Source of the DNA: Photobacterium chitinilyticum
GTDB taxonomy: Bacteria > Pseudomonadota > Gammaproteobacteria > Enterobacterales > Vibrionaceae
DNA: 64,000 nt
Reading direction: 5' to 3'
Assembly (NCBI RefSeq): GCF_004104355.1
Contig: NZ_RJLM01000003.1
Span: 372,001-436,000, forward strand
Shown here one piece after another: positions 55,421 to 64,000 of this stretch (positions within the stretch are counted from its first letter, which is position 1; every line of letters starts with the position of its first letter). Below the pieces are notes generated by a model that was not told the DNA's origin, did no database searches, and worked only from the letters and a program-made list of their open reading frames with translations. A program made the translations under genes and the position numbers.

Positions 55421-57070
55421 ATGACACTGATAGAACTGATCACCGCTTGCGGTGGCAACGACAATTTACTGCGAGCCTTACGTGTTGAGGAGCAGGTAAT
55501 CATCGAGCTGAAGGACCCGTCTCTTCGAACTTCAGCCGTTGCCGAGCTGCCTTTTAATAACCAACTCTCTCAGCTAACCTGGCAACCTGAGCCCTATCTC
55601 ACGAAGCAGGAATGGCAGCAGCTCGGCCAGTTCATTGAGGCCAACCAGCGAAAGCAGCTACTAGAAGTTCAGGAAATATCAGCCTCAGCCCATCGCCCTA
55701 CATGGCATATCGCACCGCCCCAGGGTCTGCTCAATGATCCAAACGGCTTTATATACCATCAGGGCGAGTACCACCTTTTCTATCAGGTATATCCTTTCGA
55801 TTGCGACCACAAGGATAAATACTGGGCTCACGTTACTAGCACCGATCTGGTGAGCTGGACGACCCAGAGAATAGCACTGTGCCCGTCAGACTGGTTCGAC
55901 AGCCATGGGGTATTTTCCGGCCATGCTGTCAGCAATAACGATGAACTGCTGCTGTTCTATACAGGTAATGTCCGTATCGGCGAGCAACGCGACCGTATTA
56001 CAACCCAATGCCTGGCAACATCCCAAGATGGCCTTCACTTCATTAAGCATGGGCCTGTTATCGACAAACTACCGCCATCAGTCACCCCCCACTGCCGCGA
56101 CCCGAAACTAGTCCGGCACGGTGATCATTGGCTGATGCTGTTAGGCGCCCAACAACAAACCCCAGACAACCAGCTTCAAGGCCGCCTTGCCATTTACCGA
56201 TCTGATGACCTGTACAATTGGTCCTATAGAGGCCTGTACGGTGATGAGCTCGGTCAGTTTGGTTACATGTGGGAATGCCCGGACCTGTTTGAAATAGATG
56301 GCCAGCTGGTAGGAATTATCTGTCCGCAGGGTATCGAGTCACCGAGCGAGCACTACAACATTCCTCACCATAACGGTTATGTCAAAGCAGATCTGGACAG
56401 GCAAGACAAGCTAACGATTGGCGATTTTGCCACTCTCGACTTTGGCTTTGACTTCTATGCCCCGCAAACTGCCGAAACCCCGGACGGGCGTCGTTTGCTT
56501 ATAGGCTGGATGGGACTACCCGATGAAACCGAGCAACCGAGCAACCAAGATGGCTGGCTTCACCAGCTGACCTGCTTACGTGAACTAAGCTGGGAAAACG
56601 GTAAGCTATATCAACGCCCGGCCCGCGAACTGCAAACACTGCGAGGAAAAGAGCAAATTCACGTGCCTCGCCTTGAATCGTCTTGTCATACACTACAGCT
56701 CGACAGCAAAAATTATGAATTGAAAACGACACTGACGTGGCCGGAAACTGGGCAGATAACACTTCGTCTGATGGATAATGGCGAGCAGTACTGTGATTTT
56801 GTCCTTGATGCCGATAACCAACGTATTCTGCTCGATCGCAGCCGGGCATTGCCAACTGACGGCGAGCTTGTTCGAGAGATACCGTGGCATAGCGGTAATA
56901 ATGTTGATATCCAGGTACTGGCTGATCGCTCCTCACTAGAGCTCTTTATTAATGGCGGTGAATACGTCATGACTGCCAGAGTATTCACACCCGAGGATGC
57001 AACACGCATGCAGTTCATTGCCAAGCAACCGCAGCTTTGGCAGCCAACAACGTTTTGGACGCTTAGCTAG
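55421..57070 (+). CDS. scrB: Sucrose-6-phosphate hydrolase, GH32
   Basis: A 549-residue GH32 enzyme that splits sucrose-6-phosphate (product of ScrA) into glucose-6-phosphate and fructose. The nucleophile is Asp106 in LLNDPNGF; also visible are CRDPK and WECPDLF (the Glu is the acid/base). An N-terminal extension of about 85 residues precedes the blade fold, and a C-terminal beta-sandwich ends the chain. ATG 55421 has AAGG upstream; a TTG at 55379 is the other possibility. Expression is probably controlled by ScrR at the adjacent operator. Confidence 0.94.
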   Translation: MTLIELITACGGNDNLLRALRVEEQVIIELKDPSLRTSAVAELPFNNQLSQLTWQPEPYLTKQEWQQLGQFIEANQRKQLLEVQEISASAHRPTWHIAPPQGLLNDPNGFIYHQGEYHLFYQVYPFDCDHKDKYWAHVTSTDLVSWTTQRIALCPSDWFDSHGVFSGHAVSNNDELLLFYTGNVRIGEQRDRITTQCLATSQDGLHFIKHGPVIDKLPPSVTPHCRDPKLVRHGDHWLMLLGAQQQTPDNQLQGRLAIYRSDDLYNWSYRGLYGDELGQFGYMWECPDLFEIDGQLVGIICPQGIESPSEHYNIPHHNGYVKADLDRQDKLTIGDFATLDFGFDFYAPQTAETPDGRRLLIGWMGLPDETEQPSNQDGWLHQLTCLRELSWENGKLYQRPARELQTLRGKEQIHVPRLESSCHTLQLDSKNYELKTTLTWPETGQITLRLMDNGEQYCDFVLDADNQRILLDRSRALPTDGELVREIPWHSGNNVDIQVLADRSSLELFINGGEYVMTARVFTPEDATRMQFIAKQPQLWQPTTFWTLS

Positions 57071-57928
57071 TCAACAAGCGATAATAGTTCGATATAGTGC
57101 TGGTGATATTCCACTGAAATTATTCGCCAGCACGCTAATATAAAAATCATCCAGTTTCTGTGCTTATCATCTATCATGATTAACCTTTCAAAGCTTAATA
57201 TTTACCTCTAATATACAGGCTTGGATTGATAACAAATAAATCCAAAGTTACAGCTTACCTTAATCATGACAGCAATTAGCTATTTCAATATCTAAGGTAT
57301 AAATGTTCGCAACAATAAGTGCATGGTTTCACATCGTAACTTGCTACAATGTTAGCAATTTGAATAATGTTTCGCCTGTACCTTTCTACGAACACCAATG
57401 TAACAAAGAAAAATCACACAAACAGCCAGGGTATAACCATTAAAATCAACATGTTAGACTTAAGCGCCATTCTTCCATCATGACTATTCATTACCGTCAA
57501 ACTTAATCAAAGTTACGTAATACTTACACAAGACGCTTTTTTCGTTACCTAAAGAAACTATAAATTACACTATGTTACATCCAGTGTGACGTACAACTCG
57601 TAATTATTTTCAAACCTGACATATGATTAGCTACATCAATTGGAGAGACATAGAACGATAGAACTCTAATTAATAAAACTTAAATAAAGTAGCATTAAGA
57701 AGGTTCTTCACGTTTTCGTAAGACGTGTTTTTGAACAAGGATAATCAGTAGGGTTTATTAGTTTAATACGAACAAATTAATATTCACCTGATATCTTAAC
57801 AGTTACACCGCTTTATTATTTGTCTAGATCACTCACTAGATATCTTAATTTTAGCGTTACTAAGCATTTTTAATTATATATTTAATCTAAAAATATTGTC
57901 ATAAAGTTCATAATGAATGGGGGTTCAA
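57071..57928. other. Long AT-rich leader/intergenic region before ptsG
   Basis: About 860 bases without a supported gene. It contains a terminator-like hairpin at 57709-57732, AT-rich runs (57840-57900), and possible small inverted repeats (TCTAG near 57825 with CTAGA near 57836). I saw no clear ScrR-type palindrome here. Such a large leader is unusual for ptsG and could hold a small RNA or a long regulated 5' region. Confidence 0.5.
57709..57733 (+). terminator. Terminator-like hairpin inside the ptsG leader
   Basis: CACGTTTT (57709-57716) pairs with AAGACGTG (57720-57727) with one G-T pair and a 3-base loop, followed by TTTTT. This is a full intrinsic-terminator shape about 195 bases before the ptsG start. 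It may end an upstream small RNA or act as an attenuator of ptsG. Confidence 0.6.
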
Positions 57929-59317
57929 ATGAACGTTTTTAGTACTATGCAAAAAATGGGGCGTAGCCTCATGCTACCTGTAGCATGTATGCCAGCAGCA
58001 GGTATCCTTCTAGGTATCGGTGGTAACTCGGAAGTTGCTAAATTCCTACCTGAAATCGTAGCACAGGTAATGACCGAGGCCGGTCTGGGTGTGTTCGCCA
58101 ACATGGCATTGCTATTTGCCATCGGTGTTGCACTGGGCTTTACCAAAAACGACGGTGTTGCCGCTCTGGCAGCTGCTCTTGGTTACCTAACAATGACCCG
58201 CGTACTGGGTGTTGTTGCAGAAGGCACAGATACCGGTGTATTCGGTGGTGTCATCATGGGCTTGGTAGCCGCACAACTTTTCAACAAATATCACGATATT
58301 AAGCTACCAACTTACCTTGGCTTCTTCGGCGGTAAACGCTTCGTTCCAATCGTAACCTCTCTGGCTGCATGTTTCGTAGCCGGTATCCTTGCTTTCGTTT
58401 GGCAGCCAATCGGTGCCGGTATCCATACTTTCTCTGAGTGGGCTGCATACCAGTCTCCAGAAGTTGCATTTGGTATCTACGGTATTGTTGAGCGTTCTCT
58501 AATCCCATTCGGTCTGCACCACATCTGGAATGCACCTTTCTTCTACGAAGTTGGTGAGTTCACAACAGCTGCTGGTGAAGTTGTTCGCGGTGAAATCCCT
58601 CGCTACCTAGCAGGTGATGGTACAGCGGGTAACCTGGCTGGTGGTTACATGTTCAAGATGTTCGGCCTACCTGCAGCATGTCTTGCAATGTACGTAACAG
58701 CTAAGCCTGAGAACAAGCTAAAAGTTGCTTCAATCCTAGGTTCTGCTGCACTGACTTCATTCCTAACAGGTATCACTGAACCAATTGAGTTCGCATTCCT
58801 GTTCGTTGCTCCGATTCTTTACGTTGCTCACGCACTACTAGCGGGTTCTGCATTCGTAGTAATGATTCTGCTGGGCATTAAGCACGGTACTACTTTCAGC
58901 CACGGTCTGTTTGACTTTACCCTACTGTTCGGTCAGTCAACTAACGGTTGGTTGCTACCAGTAATCGGTGTTGTCTACGCGGTTATCTACTTCCTAGTAT
59001 TCGTTACGCTAATCAAAGCGCTTGACCTGAAAACAGTTGGTCGTGAAGACGAAGAAGAGTCTAAGACTGAGGTAAACACAAGTTCTGACGGCCTTGCTAT
59101 CGAAATCACTGAAGCATTCGGCGGCAAAGCTAACATCAAAGACCTTGAAGCTTGTATCACTCGTCTACGTGTAACAGTTATCGATGGCTCTAAAGTTGAC
59201 ACTGCTCGTCTGAAAGCACTTGGTGCGGCCGGTGTATTCGAGAAAGGCGACAACTTCCAGGCAGTATTCGGTACTCACTCTGAAATCATCAAAGGTCAGA
59301 TGGAAGCACTAGCTTAA
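57929..59317 (+). CDS. ptsG: Glucose-specific PTS transporter EIICB
   Basis: This 462-residue glucose PTS permease has EIIC first (about ten helices, residues 1-380) and EIIB last (phospho-Cys in [12 protein letters not shown] near 410). It lacks EIIA, so EIIA-Glc must be supplied in trans. Stretches such as [20 protein letters not shown] and [16 protein letters not shown] are very close to E. coli PtsG. It is about 15 residues shorter in the middle. ATG 57929 is chosen since the GGGGG stretch lies 6 bases upstream. Codon use looks strongly biased, as for highly expressed genes. Confidence 0.93.
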   Translation: MNVFSTMQKMGRSLMLPVACMPAAGILLGIGGNSEVAKFLPEIVAQVMTEAGLGVFANMALLFAIGVALGFTKNDGVAALAAALGYLTMTRVLGVVAEGTDTGVFGGVIMGLVAAQLFNKYHDIKLPTYLGFFGGKRFVPIVTSLAACFVAGILAFVWQPIGAGIHTFSEWAAYQSPEVAFGIYGIVERSLIPFGLHHIWNAPFFYEVGEFTTAAGEVVRGEIPRYLAGDGTAGNLAGGYMFKMFGLPAACLAMYVTAKPENKLKVASILGSAALTSFLTGITEPIEFAFLFVAPILYVAHALLAGSAFVVMILLGIKHGTTFSHGLFDFTLLFGQSTNGWLLPVIGVVYAVIYFLVFVTLIKALDLKTVGREDEEESKTEVNTSSDGLAIEITEAFGGKANIKDLEACITRLRVTVIDGSKVDTARLKALGAAGVFEKGDNFQAVFGTHSEIIKGQMEALA

Positions 59318-59342
59318 TACTGAACTCTTTGATTGAAATATT

Positions 59343-59368
59343 AAACCGGGCTTTGGCCCGGTTTTTTT
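59343..59368 (+). terminator. Rho-independent terminator after ptsG
   Basis: AAACCGGGC (59343-59351) pairs with GCCCGGTTT (59356-59364) around TTTG, followed by a run of Ts. It is also placed to end the convergent scrK transcript. Confidence 0.9.
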
Positions 59369-59383
59369 ATGTCTGTTACTTCC

Positions 59384-60316
59384 CTACTCTGCCTCTGCAA
59401 GAAACGCAGTCAGTTCATCGGCAGTCGGCAAGGCCGTCATTGCCCCCTTTGCGGTTGTGGCAAGCGCACCACACGCATTGGCTTGCTTGATAATGTCCAA
59501 TAGTTTATCTGCCTGCTGCCAGTCATCACTCATAGCAAGCCCTGCGAGCAACCCACCGACAAAAGCATCACCGGCACCTGTTGTATCAACTGGGCTAACA
59601 GGACGTCCCGCTACCAGTTGCTGACACTTAGCCTGAACTACCAGCGCCCCTTTTTTGCCCTGGGTAACAATCACCAACGGTAGATTGAAACTCTCGTGTA
59701 ACCAAGCCAGTGCCGGCTGCAGGCACTCTTTTTCCGTAATCAACAATAGCTCGTCATCGGAAAATTTTACCACGTCAGCCTGCGCAACGGCTTCCAGTAC
59801 GACCGGCTTCAATTCTTCGGGCTTTACCCACACTTCTTCTCGTAGGTTTGGATCAAACGAAACAAAACCACCAGCCGCTCTCATTGCTTTCATCGCATCG
59901 AGGGTTGTCGAACGGGAAGGCTCATTCGCCAAAGCAATTGAGCAAACATGTAGCCATTCACCGGGCTGGAATGCCGGTACGTCTTCCGGCACGGTAAACT
60001 GATCAGCACTTGGCTTAACCATAAAGGTAAAGCTGCGCTCACCTTCGTCATCCAAATCGACTATCACGGTTGAAGTACGCTGATGAGAATCTAGGATCAT
60101 CTTTTCGGTATTGACTCTTTCAGCTGTGAGCACCTGTTTCATGAAGCGCCCCAACGGATCATTTCCAACACGACCGAAGAAAGCACTATCACCGCCAAGA
60201 CGCGAAACTCCCACCGCGACGTTGGCCGGTGCACCACCCGGACACTTCAGATAAGTTCCTGCTCCCTCTGGGATCAGATCAACCACCGCATCCCCAGTAA
60301 CCCACACTCTAGCCAT
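59384..60316 (-). CDS. scrK: Fructokinase (PfkB family)
   Basis: A 310-residue PfkB-type sugar kinase. Typical motifs are GGAPANVAVGVSRLGG near the N-terminus and DTTGAGDAFVGGLLAGL (catalytic Asp) near residue 250. In this setting it should phosphorylate the fructose released by ScrB. ATG 60316 has GGAG upstream. A Cra-like palindrome lies 37 bases before its start. It is convergent with ptsG. Confidence 0.92.
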   Translation of the reverse strand: MARVWVTGDAVVDLIPEGAGTYLKCPGGAPANVAVGVSRLGGDSAFFGRVGNDPLGRFMKQVLTAERVNTEKMILDSHQRTSTVIVDLDDEGERSFTFMVKPSADQFTVPEDVPAFQPGEWLHVCSIALANEPSRSTTLDAMKAMRAAGGFVSFDPNLREEVWVKPEELKPVVLEAVAQADVVKFSDDELLLITEKECLQPALAWLHESFNLPLVIVTQGKKGALVVQAKCQQLVAGRPVSPVDTTGAGDAFVGGLLAGLAMSDDWQQADKLLDIIKQANACGALATTAKGAMTALPTADELTAFLAEAE

Positions 60317-60352
60317 CTTGTTCAACTCCAAGAATTAATTTTCCACATTATT

Positions 60353-60368
60353 GCTAAACCGTTTTAGC
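60353..60368. promoter_or_regulatory. Cra/FruR-like palindrome upstream of scrK
   Basis: GCTAAACCGTTTTAGC is an inverted repeat with 7 of 8 matching half-site bases, similar in shape to the Cra (FruR) site GCTGAATCGATTCAGC. It lies 37-52 bases before the scrK start. It does not match the AACGTT core of the ScrR sites, so a different LacI-family regulator is implied. Confidence 0.55.
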
Positions 60369-60629
60369 TAAACAATAGAAACCGTATCGATTCCGAATTA
60401 AAATGTGATCTAAGTTTGGTTTCCGAGCTATATAAAAACCAGTAACACCAACGTACTTAATGGAAACCAGACTCGTTCACCTGAGCGGTTGCAGGTACCA
60501 GGGCAATAATGAGGAACAATACTAGAAAGGGCTATATTCAATACTTGTCAAAAATTGCTATCATCGAGAAAAATGGTGTAACAAAAAATTACATTATCCC
60601 GCCCAATAGATAAGAGACCATCTTTAGGC

Positions 60630-63275
60630 ATGAATCACGCCAGCCTTCTCGCTCTAACTCACAATGCCACCTTATTGCTGGCAATGATTTTTATCTACGA
60701 CATGGCAACCAGTCGCAGCCGTAACTCGTTCGACTCGCTCTGGAAGGTATTCATGGGCTTTGCTCTTGGGCTGATTGGCGCTGTCATTATGCTTACACCT
60801 TGGGAGTACTCGCCGGGAATAATCTTTGATACCCGCTCGGTACTGCTCGGCATCTCCGGTCTTTTCTTCGGCCCAATTCCCACCATTATTGCCATGGTAA
60901 TGACCGCCACCTTGCGTCTTTACCAAGGTGGCGAAGCCGCAATAACCGGTGTTACGGTTATCATTGCTTCTGGCGCTCTAGGGATAGCTTGGCACTATTA
61001 CCGTCGACGTCCGTTATCAGATTTGTCAGCTCGCGAAATATACCTTTTCGGCATCATTGTCCACATGACTATGCTGGCACTGATGTTCACTTTACCTTGG
61101 GGACTGGCACTGAAGGTGCTCTCGAATATTACCTTTCCAGTGTTACTCATTTATCCGCTAATAACGGTTGCAATGGGAATGCTGTTTGTCCGACGGCTAC
61201 AGCGAGATAAAACAGCAGAGGCATTGAAAGAGAGTGAATTCCTATTTCGCTCCCAATTTGATTTGGGCAACATAGGAATTGCTATCACCCACCCAGATAA
61301 AAACTGGCTTCGTGCTAACCCACGGCTATGCGAAATACTTGGCTACAGCGAAGATAAGCTACTTCAATTAACCTGGCAGGAACTCAGCCACCCTGATGAT
61401 TTACAGCTGGATTTAGATCAGTTTGATCGGATGATAGCGGGCGAAATTGACGGCTACTCGCTGGATAAACGCTTTATCCGCAAAGGTGGCGATATTGTAT
61501 ATGTTCACGTGACGATTGCCTGCTACCGGGTCAAAGGGCAAGTCCAGTTTGCGATTGCAGGCATATTGGACATAACCGAACGCAAGCTTGCCGAAGAATC
61601 CCTGCAGTTGGCCTCTATGGTCTATCAAAACAGCAGTGAGGCTATGGTTGTCACCGACAGCGATGGTGAAATTATTACTACCAACCCTGCTTTTACAGAG
61701 ATTACCGGCTATTCGCAGAATGACGTAAAAGGCAAAAGTCCCAAACTGCTGTTATCACGTCATCAGAACGACAATGTTATACAAGACATGTTACGAGCAC
61801 TCAACAACAACGGACATTGGCAAGGTGAGATCCAAAAGTGCCACAAAAGCGGGAAAGCCTATACAGCCCTGCTGACAGTCAACTCCATTTACAATAGTGA
61901 TGGAACGACCCATCGCAGGGTGGCCCAGTTCTCAGATATTTCAGACAAGAAAAAGTCTGATGAGATCATCTGGACCCAAGCCAACTTTGACGCATTGACA
62001 GGCCTCCCCAACCGCCATATGTTTCTAAACCAGCTGGAGCAAGAAAAGAGGAAAGCGCACCGGGCTAACCGTCCCATGGCTCTGTTGTTTCTTGATCTAG
62101 ACCACTTCAAGGAAGTAAATGATACTCTTGGCCACAATATCGGTGACCAGCTGCTCGTTGACGTCGCACAGCGCCTGCGAAACTGTGTCCGCGATACCGA
62201 TACCGTTTCACGCTTAGGCGGAGATGAGTTCACAGTCATTCTCAGTGAACAAGACGACACACACAGTGCCGAACGTATTGCGCAAGAAATCCTCTACCAA
62301 TTTTCTGCCCCATTCACGCTGGGTGTTGAGACTATCTATATTTCACCAAGTATCGGCATTACCCTCTACCCTGAAGACGGAACGAAAGCCGATACCCTGC
62401 TGAAAAACGCCGATCAAGCCATGTATGCTGCCAAAGAACAAGGGCGAAACTGCTACCGCTATTTCACGACATCGATGCAGGAAAAAGCACTATACCGTCG
62501 ACAACTGGCCAATGAACTGCGGCTTGCACTTAACAGCAACCAGTTACAACTTCACTATCAGCCAATTGTCGAGCTGGCGACAGGCAATATGGCCAAGGCC
62601 GAAGCGCTGATCCGCTGGCAGCATCCGGTTCTCGGTATGATCAGCCCGGTGGAGTTTGTTCCTGTTGCCGAGGAAACCGGTATTATTATCGAGCTCGGTG
62701 ACTGGGTGTTCCATCAAGCAGCCCGTCAGGCTGCCCAGTGGCGGAAGCTAAACCACCCTGATTTTCAAATCAGCATTAACAAGTCCCCGCAGCAGTTCCG
62801 CGACAAGGGAAATGACATCTCACAATGGCTGGACCACCTCCGCTCACTTGGCCTACCGGGACAAGCCATTGCTGTAGAGATCACCGAAGGGTTATTGCTT
62901 GATGCCAGCACAACAGTCACTGACAAGCTGCTTGAATTCCGCGATGCCGGCATTGAAGTCTCACTCGATGACTTTGGCACCGGATACTCTTCGCTTTCCT
63001 ACATAAAAAAATTCCATGTCGACAATATCAAAATCGATCAGTCATTTGTCCGCAACCTTAAACCAGATTCCGAAGATTTAGCGGTATGTGAAGCTATAAT
63101 TGTCATGGCCCATAAACTCGGTTTAAAAGTAGTAGCCGAAGGTATTGAAACTAATGAGCAACGCGCTTTGCTGGCTGCTGCCGGGTGTGATTATGGGCAG
63201 GGAAATTTATTTTCCATGCCATTACCGGTAGAAAAGTTCAAAACGCTGCTGTCTTCACAAGAAATGGTAATTTAA
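60630..63275 (+). CDS. Membrane-bound GGDEF-EAL protein with two PAS domains
   Basis: An 881-residue c-di-GMP enzyme. Five or six membrane helices (about 1-190, 5TM-5TMR_LYT-like) precede two PAS domains (about 205-320 and 330-445), a GGDEF domain with the intact motif at 530-534, and an EAL domain with EAL at 658-660 (NMAKAEALIRWQHP) and DDFGTGYSSL. Both motifs look intact, so synthesis, breakdown or both are possible. LytS-like helices suggest sensing of a small membrane-active ligand. It stands alone, divergent from scrK. Confidence 0.9.
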   Translation: MNHASLLALTHNATLLLAMIFIYDMATSRSRNSFDSLWKVFMGFALGLIGAVIMLTPWEYSPGIIFDTRSVLLGISGLFFGPIPTIIAMVMTATLRLYQGGEAAITGVTVIIASGALGIAWHYYRRRPLSDLSAREIYLFGIIVHMTMLALMFTLPWGLALKVLSNITFPVLLIYPLITVAMGMLFVRRLQRDKTAEALKESEFLFRSQFDLGNIGIAITHPDKNWLRANPRLCEILGYSEDKLLQLTWQELSHPDDLQLDLDQFDRMIAGEIDGYSLDKRFIRKGGDIVYVHVTIACYRVKGQVQFAIAGILDITERKLAEESLQLASMVYQNSSEAMVVTDSDGEIITTNPAFTEITGYSQNDVKGKSPKLLLSRHQNDNVIQDMLRALNNNGHWQGEIQKCHKSGKAYTALLTVNSIYNSDGTTHRRVAQFSDISDKKKSDEIIWTQANFDALTGLPNRHMFLNQLEQEKRKAHRANRPMALLFLDLDHFKEVNDTLGHNIGDQLLVDVAQRLRNCVRDTDTVSRLGGDEFTVILSEQDDTHSAERIAQEILYQFSAPFTLGVETIYISPSIGITLYPEDGTKADTLLKNADQAMYAAKEQGRNCYRYFTTSMQEKALYRRQLANELRLALNSNQLQLHYQPIVELATGNMAKAEALIRWQHPVLGMISPVEFVPVAEETGIIIELGDWVFHQAARQAAQWRKLNHPDFQISINKSPQQFRDKGNDISQWLDHLRSLGLPGQAIAVEITEGLLLDASTTVTDKLLEFRDAGIEVSLDDFGTGYSSLSYIKKFHVDNIKIDQSFVRNLKPDSEDLAVCEAIIVMAHKLGLKVVAEGIETNEQRALLAAAGCDYGQGNLFSMPLPVEKFKTLLSSQEMVI

Positions 63276-63410
63276 CCCCAAATTTTGATTTGTTTAACAA
63301 ACTTAACACGATGAACTTAAGAGTTTTCAAAACAAAGAGTTATATCACAGCCATTTATTTTTCACACTTTAGAATCGCACCTCCATAGCATTTCTTTAAT
63401 GGAATTAATT

Positions 63411-64000
63411 GTGGCAAATCATTCATCTAGCACGCGCTTACCATTCTTTAGTGAAGCTGTATTTTTACTCTCATTTATAACCTTGTCCCTGATTATTGGC
63501 ATCATGGTGTTCAACCTTGATGTTCATATTTTGCTAATTGGTTCTGTTGTATTAGCAATGTTATTTTGCTGGCGATGCGGTTATAACCTTGATCAACAAA
63601 TTGAAGTTATGGGCGAGAGTCTTAAAAACGCCACTGGCGCAATGTTCTCGTTTCTTCTTATCGGTATGATCATCGGGATATGGATCTTGGCCGGAACCAT
63701 TCCGGCCTTGATTTACTATGGGCTCGACATGGTATCGCCCGAACTCTTCCTTCCTGCCGGTTTTCTGGTGTGTTGCGGGATAACCTATGCAACAGGCACT
63801 AACTGGGGTGCAGCTTCAACAATCGGGGTAGCACTGATCGGTATGGGGATCGGCTTGGGCGTGCCGCTTCCTATTATTGCCGGAATGATCATTTCGGGCG
63901 GCGTATTCGGCGTCAATCTATCTCCGGTCTCAGATGTCACGATTCTCGCCTCGGCCACCGCCGGAACCAGTGTTGGCAATCACCTCAAAGCCGTCAATAA
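63411..64000 (+). CDS. nhaC: NhaC family Na+/H+ antiporter, 5' part, cut by window edge
   Basis: About 196 residues are visible before the window ends; NhaC antiporters are about 480 long. The sequence has several membrane segments (LLSFITLSLIIGIMVFNL) and the family-like stretches SLKNATGAMFSFLLIGMIIGIWILAG and ISGGVFGVNLSPVSDVTILASATAGT. GTG 63411 has GGA at good spacing; ATG 63399 in the same frame is the alternative but lacks a good SD. The likely role is Na+ export and pH homeostasis at the inner membrane. Confidence 0.9.
   Translation, partial: MANHSSSTRLPFFSEAVFLLSFITLSLIIGIMVFNLDVHILLIGSVVLAMLFCWRCGYNLDQQIEVMGESLKNATGAMFSFLLIGMIIGIWILAGTIPALIYYGLDMVSPELFLPAGFLVCCGITYATGTNWGAASTIGVALIGMGIGLGVPLPIIAGMIISGGVFGVNLSPVSDVTILASATAGTSVGNHLKAVN

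Noticed and set aside
57317-57337. GTGC...TCACA upstream of ptsG as a CRP site
   Set aside because: Only one half-site is good and the other matches 3 of 5 bases, so it is not distinguishable from chance in this AT-rich region.
1-64000. CRISPR arrays, tRNA or rRNA genes, phage or integron elements
   Set aside because: No regularly spaced repeats, cloverleaf sequences, integrases or att-like direct repeats were recognised by eye; a covariance-model scan was not possible.

Overview
The window looks like a stretch of a Vibrionaceae genome, most likely Photobacterium or a close relative. The evidence is a Vibrio-type bacterial TrmY, a CspA with a long leader, betIBA next to a choline ABC transporter, DsdC/DsdX/DsdA very close to the enterobacterial proteins, a DUF3316 protein, and LuxR/LuxI proteins closest in recalled sequence to those of Aliivibrio fischeri. 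I recall several neighbours (cspA, nupC, scr, dsd, bet) being on the small chromosome of vibrios, so a second-chromosome origin is plausible but unproven. Both ends cut genes: trmY on the left and an NhaC-type antiporter on the right.

Layout. 1-3.5 kb: trmY (partial), cspA with two small unknown genes behind it, a katG remnant, and a YraQ-type permease with a thioredoxin-like partner. 3.6-10.8 kb: choline uptake and oxidation to glycine betaine (betI-betB-betA-choX-choW-choV, minus strand) under a BetI operator; choX carries a frameshift. 11.3-29.8 kb: a GbdR-type regulator (plus strand) at the far end of a 12-gene minus-strand run, soxB-soxD-soxAG-gcvT/dmdA-like-metF-like-fhs-dipeptidase-DUF5943-dgcA-dgcB-etfA-etfB. 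This run would take dimethylglycine to sarcosine to glycine. No Rieske-type betaine monooxygenase (GbcAB) is present. A DmdA/GcvT-like demethylase, a MetF-like protein and formate-THF ligase are there instead, so a tetrahydrofolate route for the first betaine methyl group is the most interesting metabolic hypothesis here.

30-34.7 kb: an AT-rich quorum-sensing module. It has a luxR homologue broken by a -1 frameshift at a T9 run, a convergent luxI with a 20-bp lux box, and a divergent membrane hybrid histidine kinase; no luciferase genes are present. 34.8-40.1 kb: rhlE helicase, nupC, a Crp/Fnr-like regulator, and a nucleoside phosphorylase-pnuC pair. 40.2-44.1 kb: dsdC and dsdXA for D-serine. 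44.2-46.2 kb: a NapC/NrfH-type tetraheme cytochrome and an octaheme Hao-like cytochrome. 46.7-52.3 kb: a secreted GH31 alpha-glucosidase, a DUF3316 protein, a UspE-like stress protein and an aldo/keto reductase.

52.4-60.3 kb: sucrose and glucose use (scrA, scrR, scrB, ptsG, scrK), with two matching ScrR-type operators, a CRP-like site and a Cra-like palindrome. 60.6-64 kb: a GGDEF-EAL membrane protein and the start of nhaC. Terminator-like hairpins separate most convergent units. No tRNA, rRNA, CRISPR array, transposase or integrase was found.
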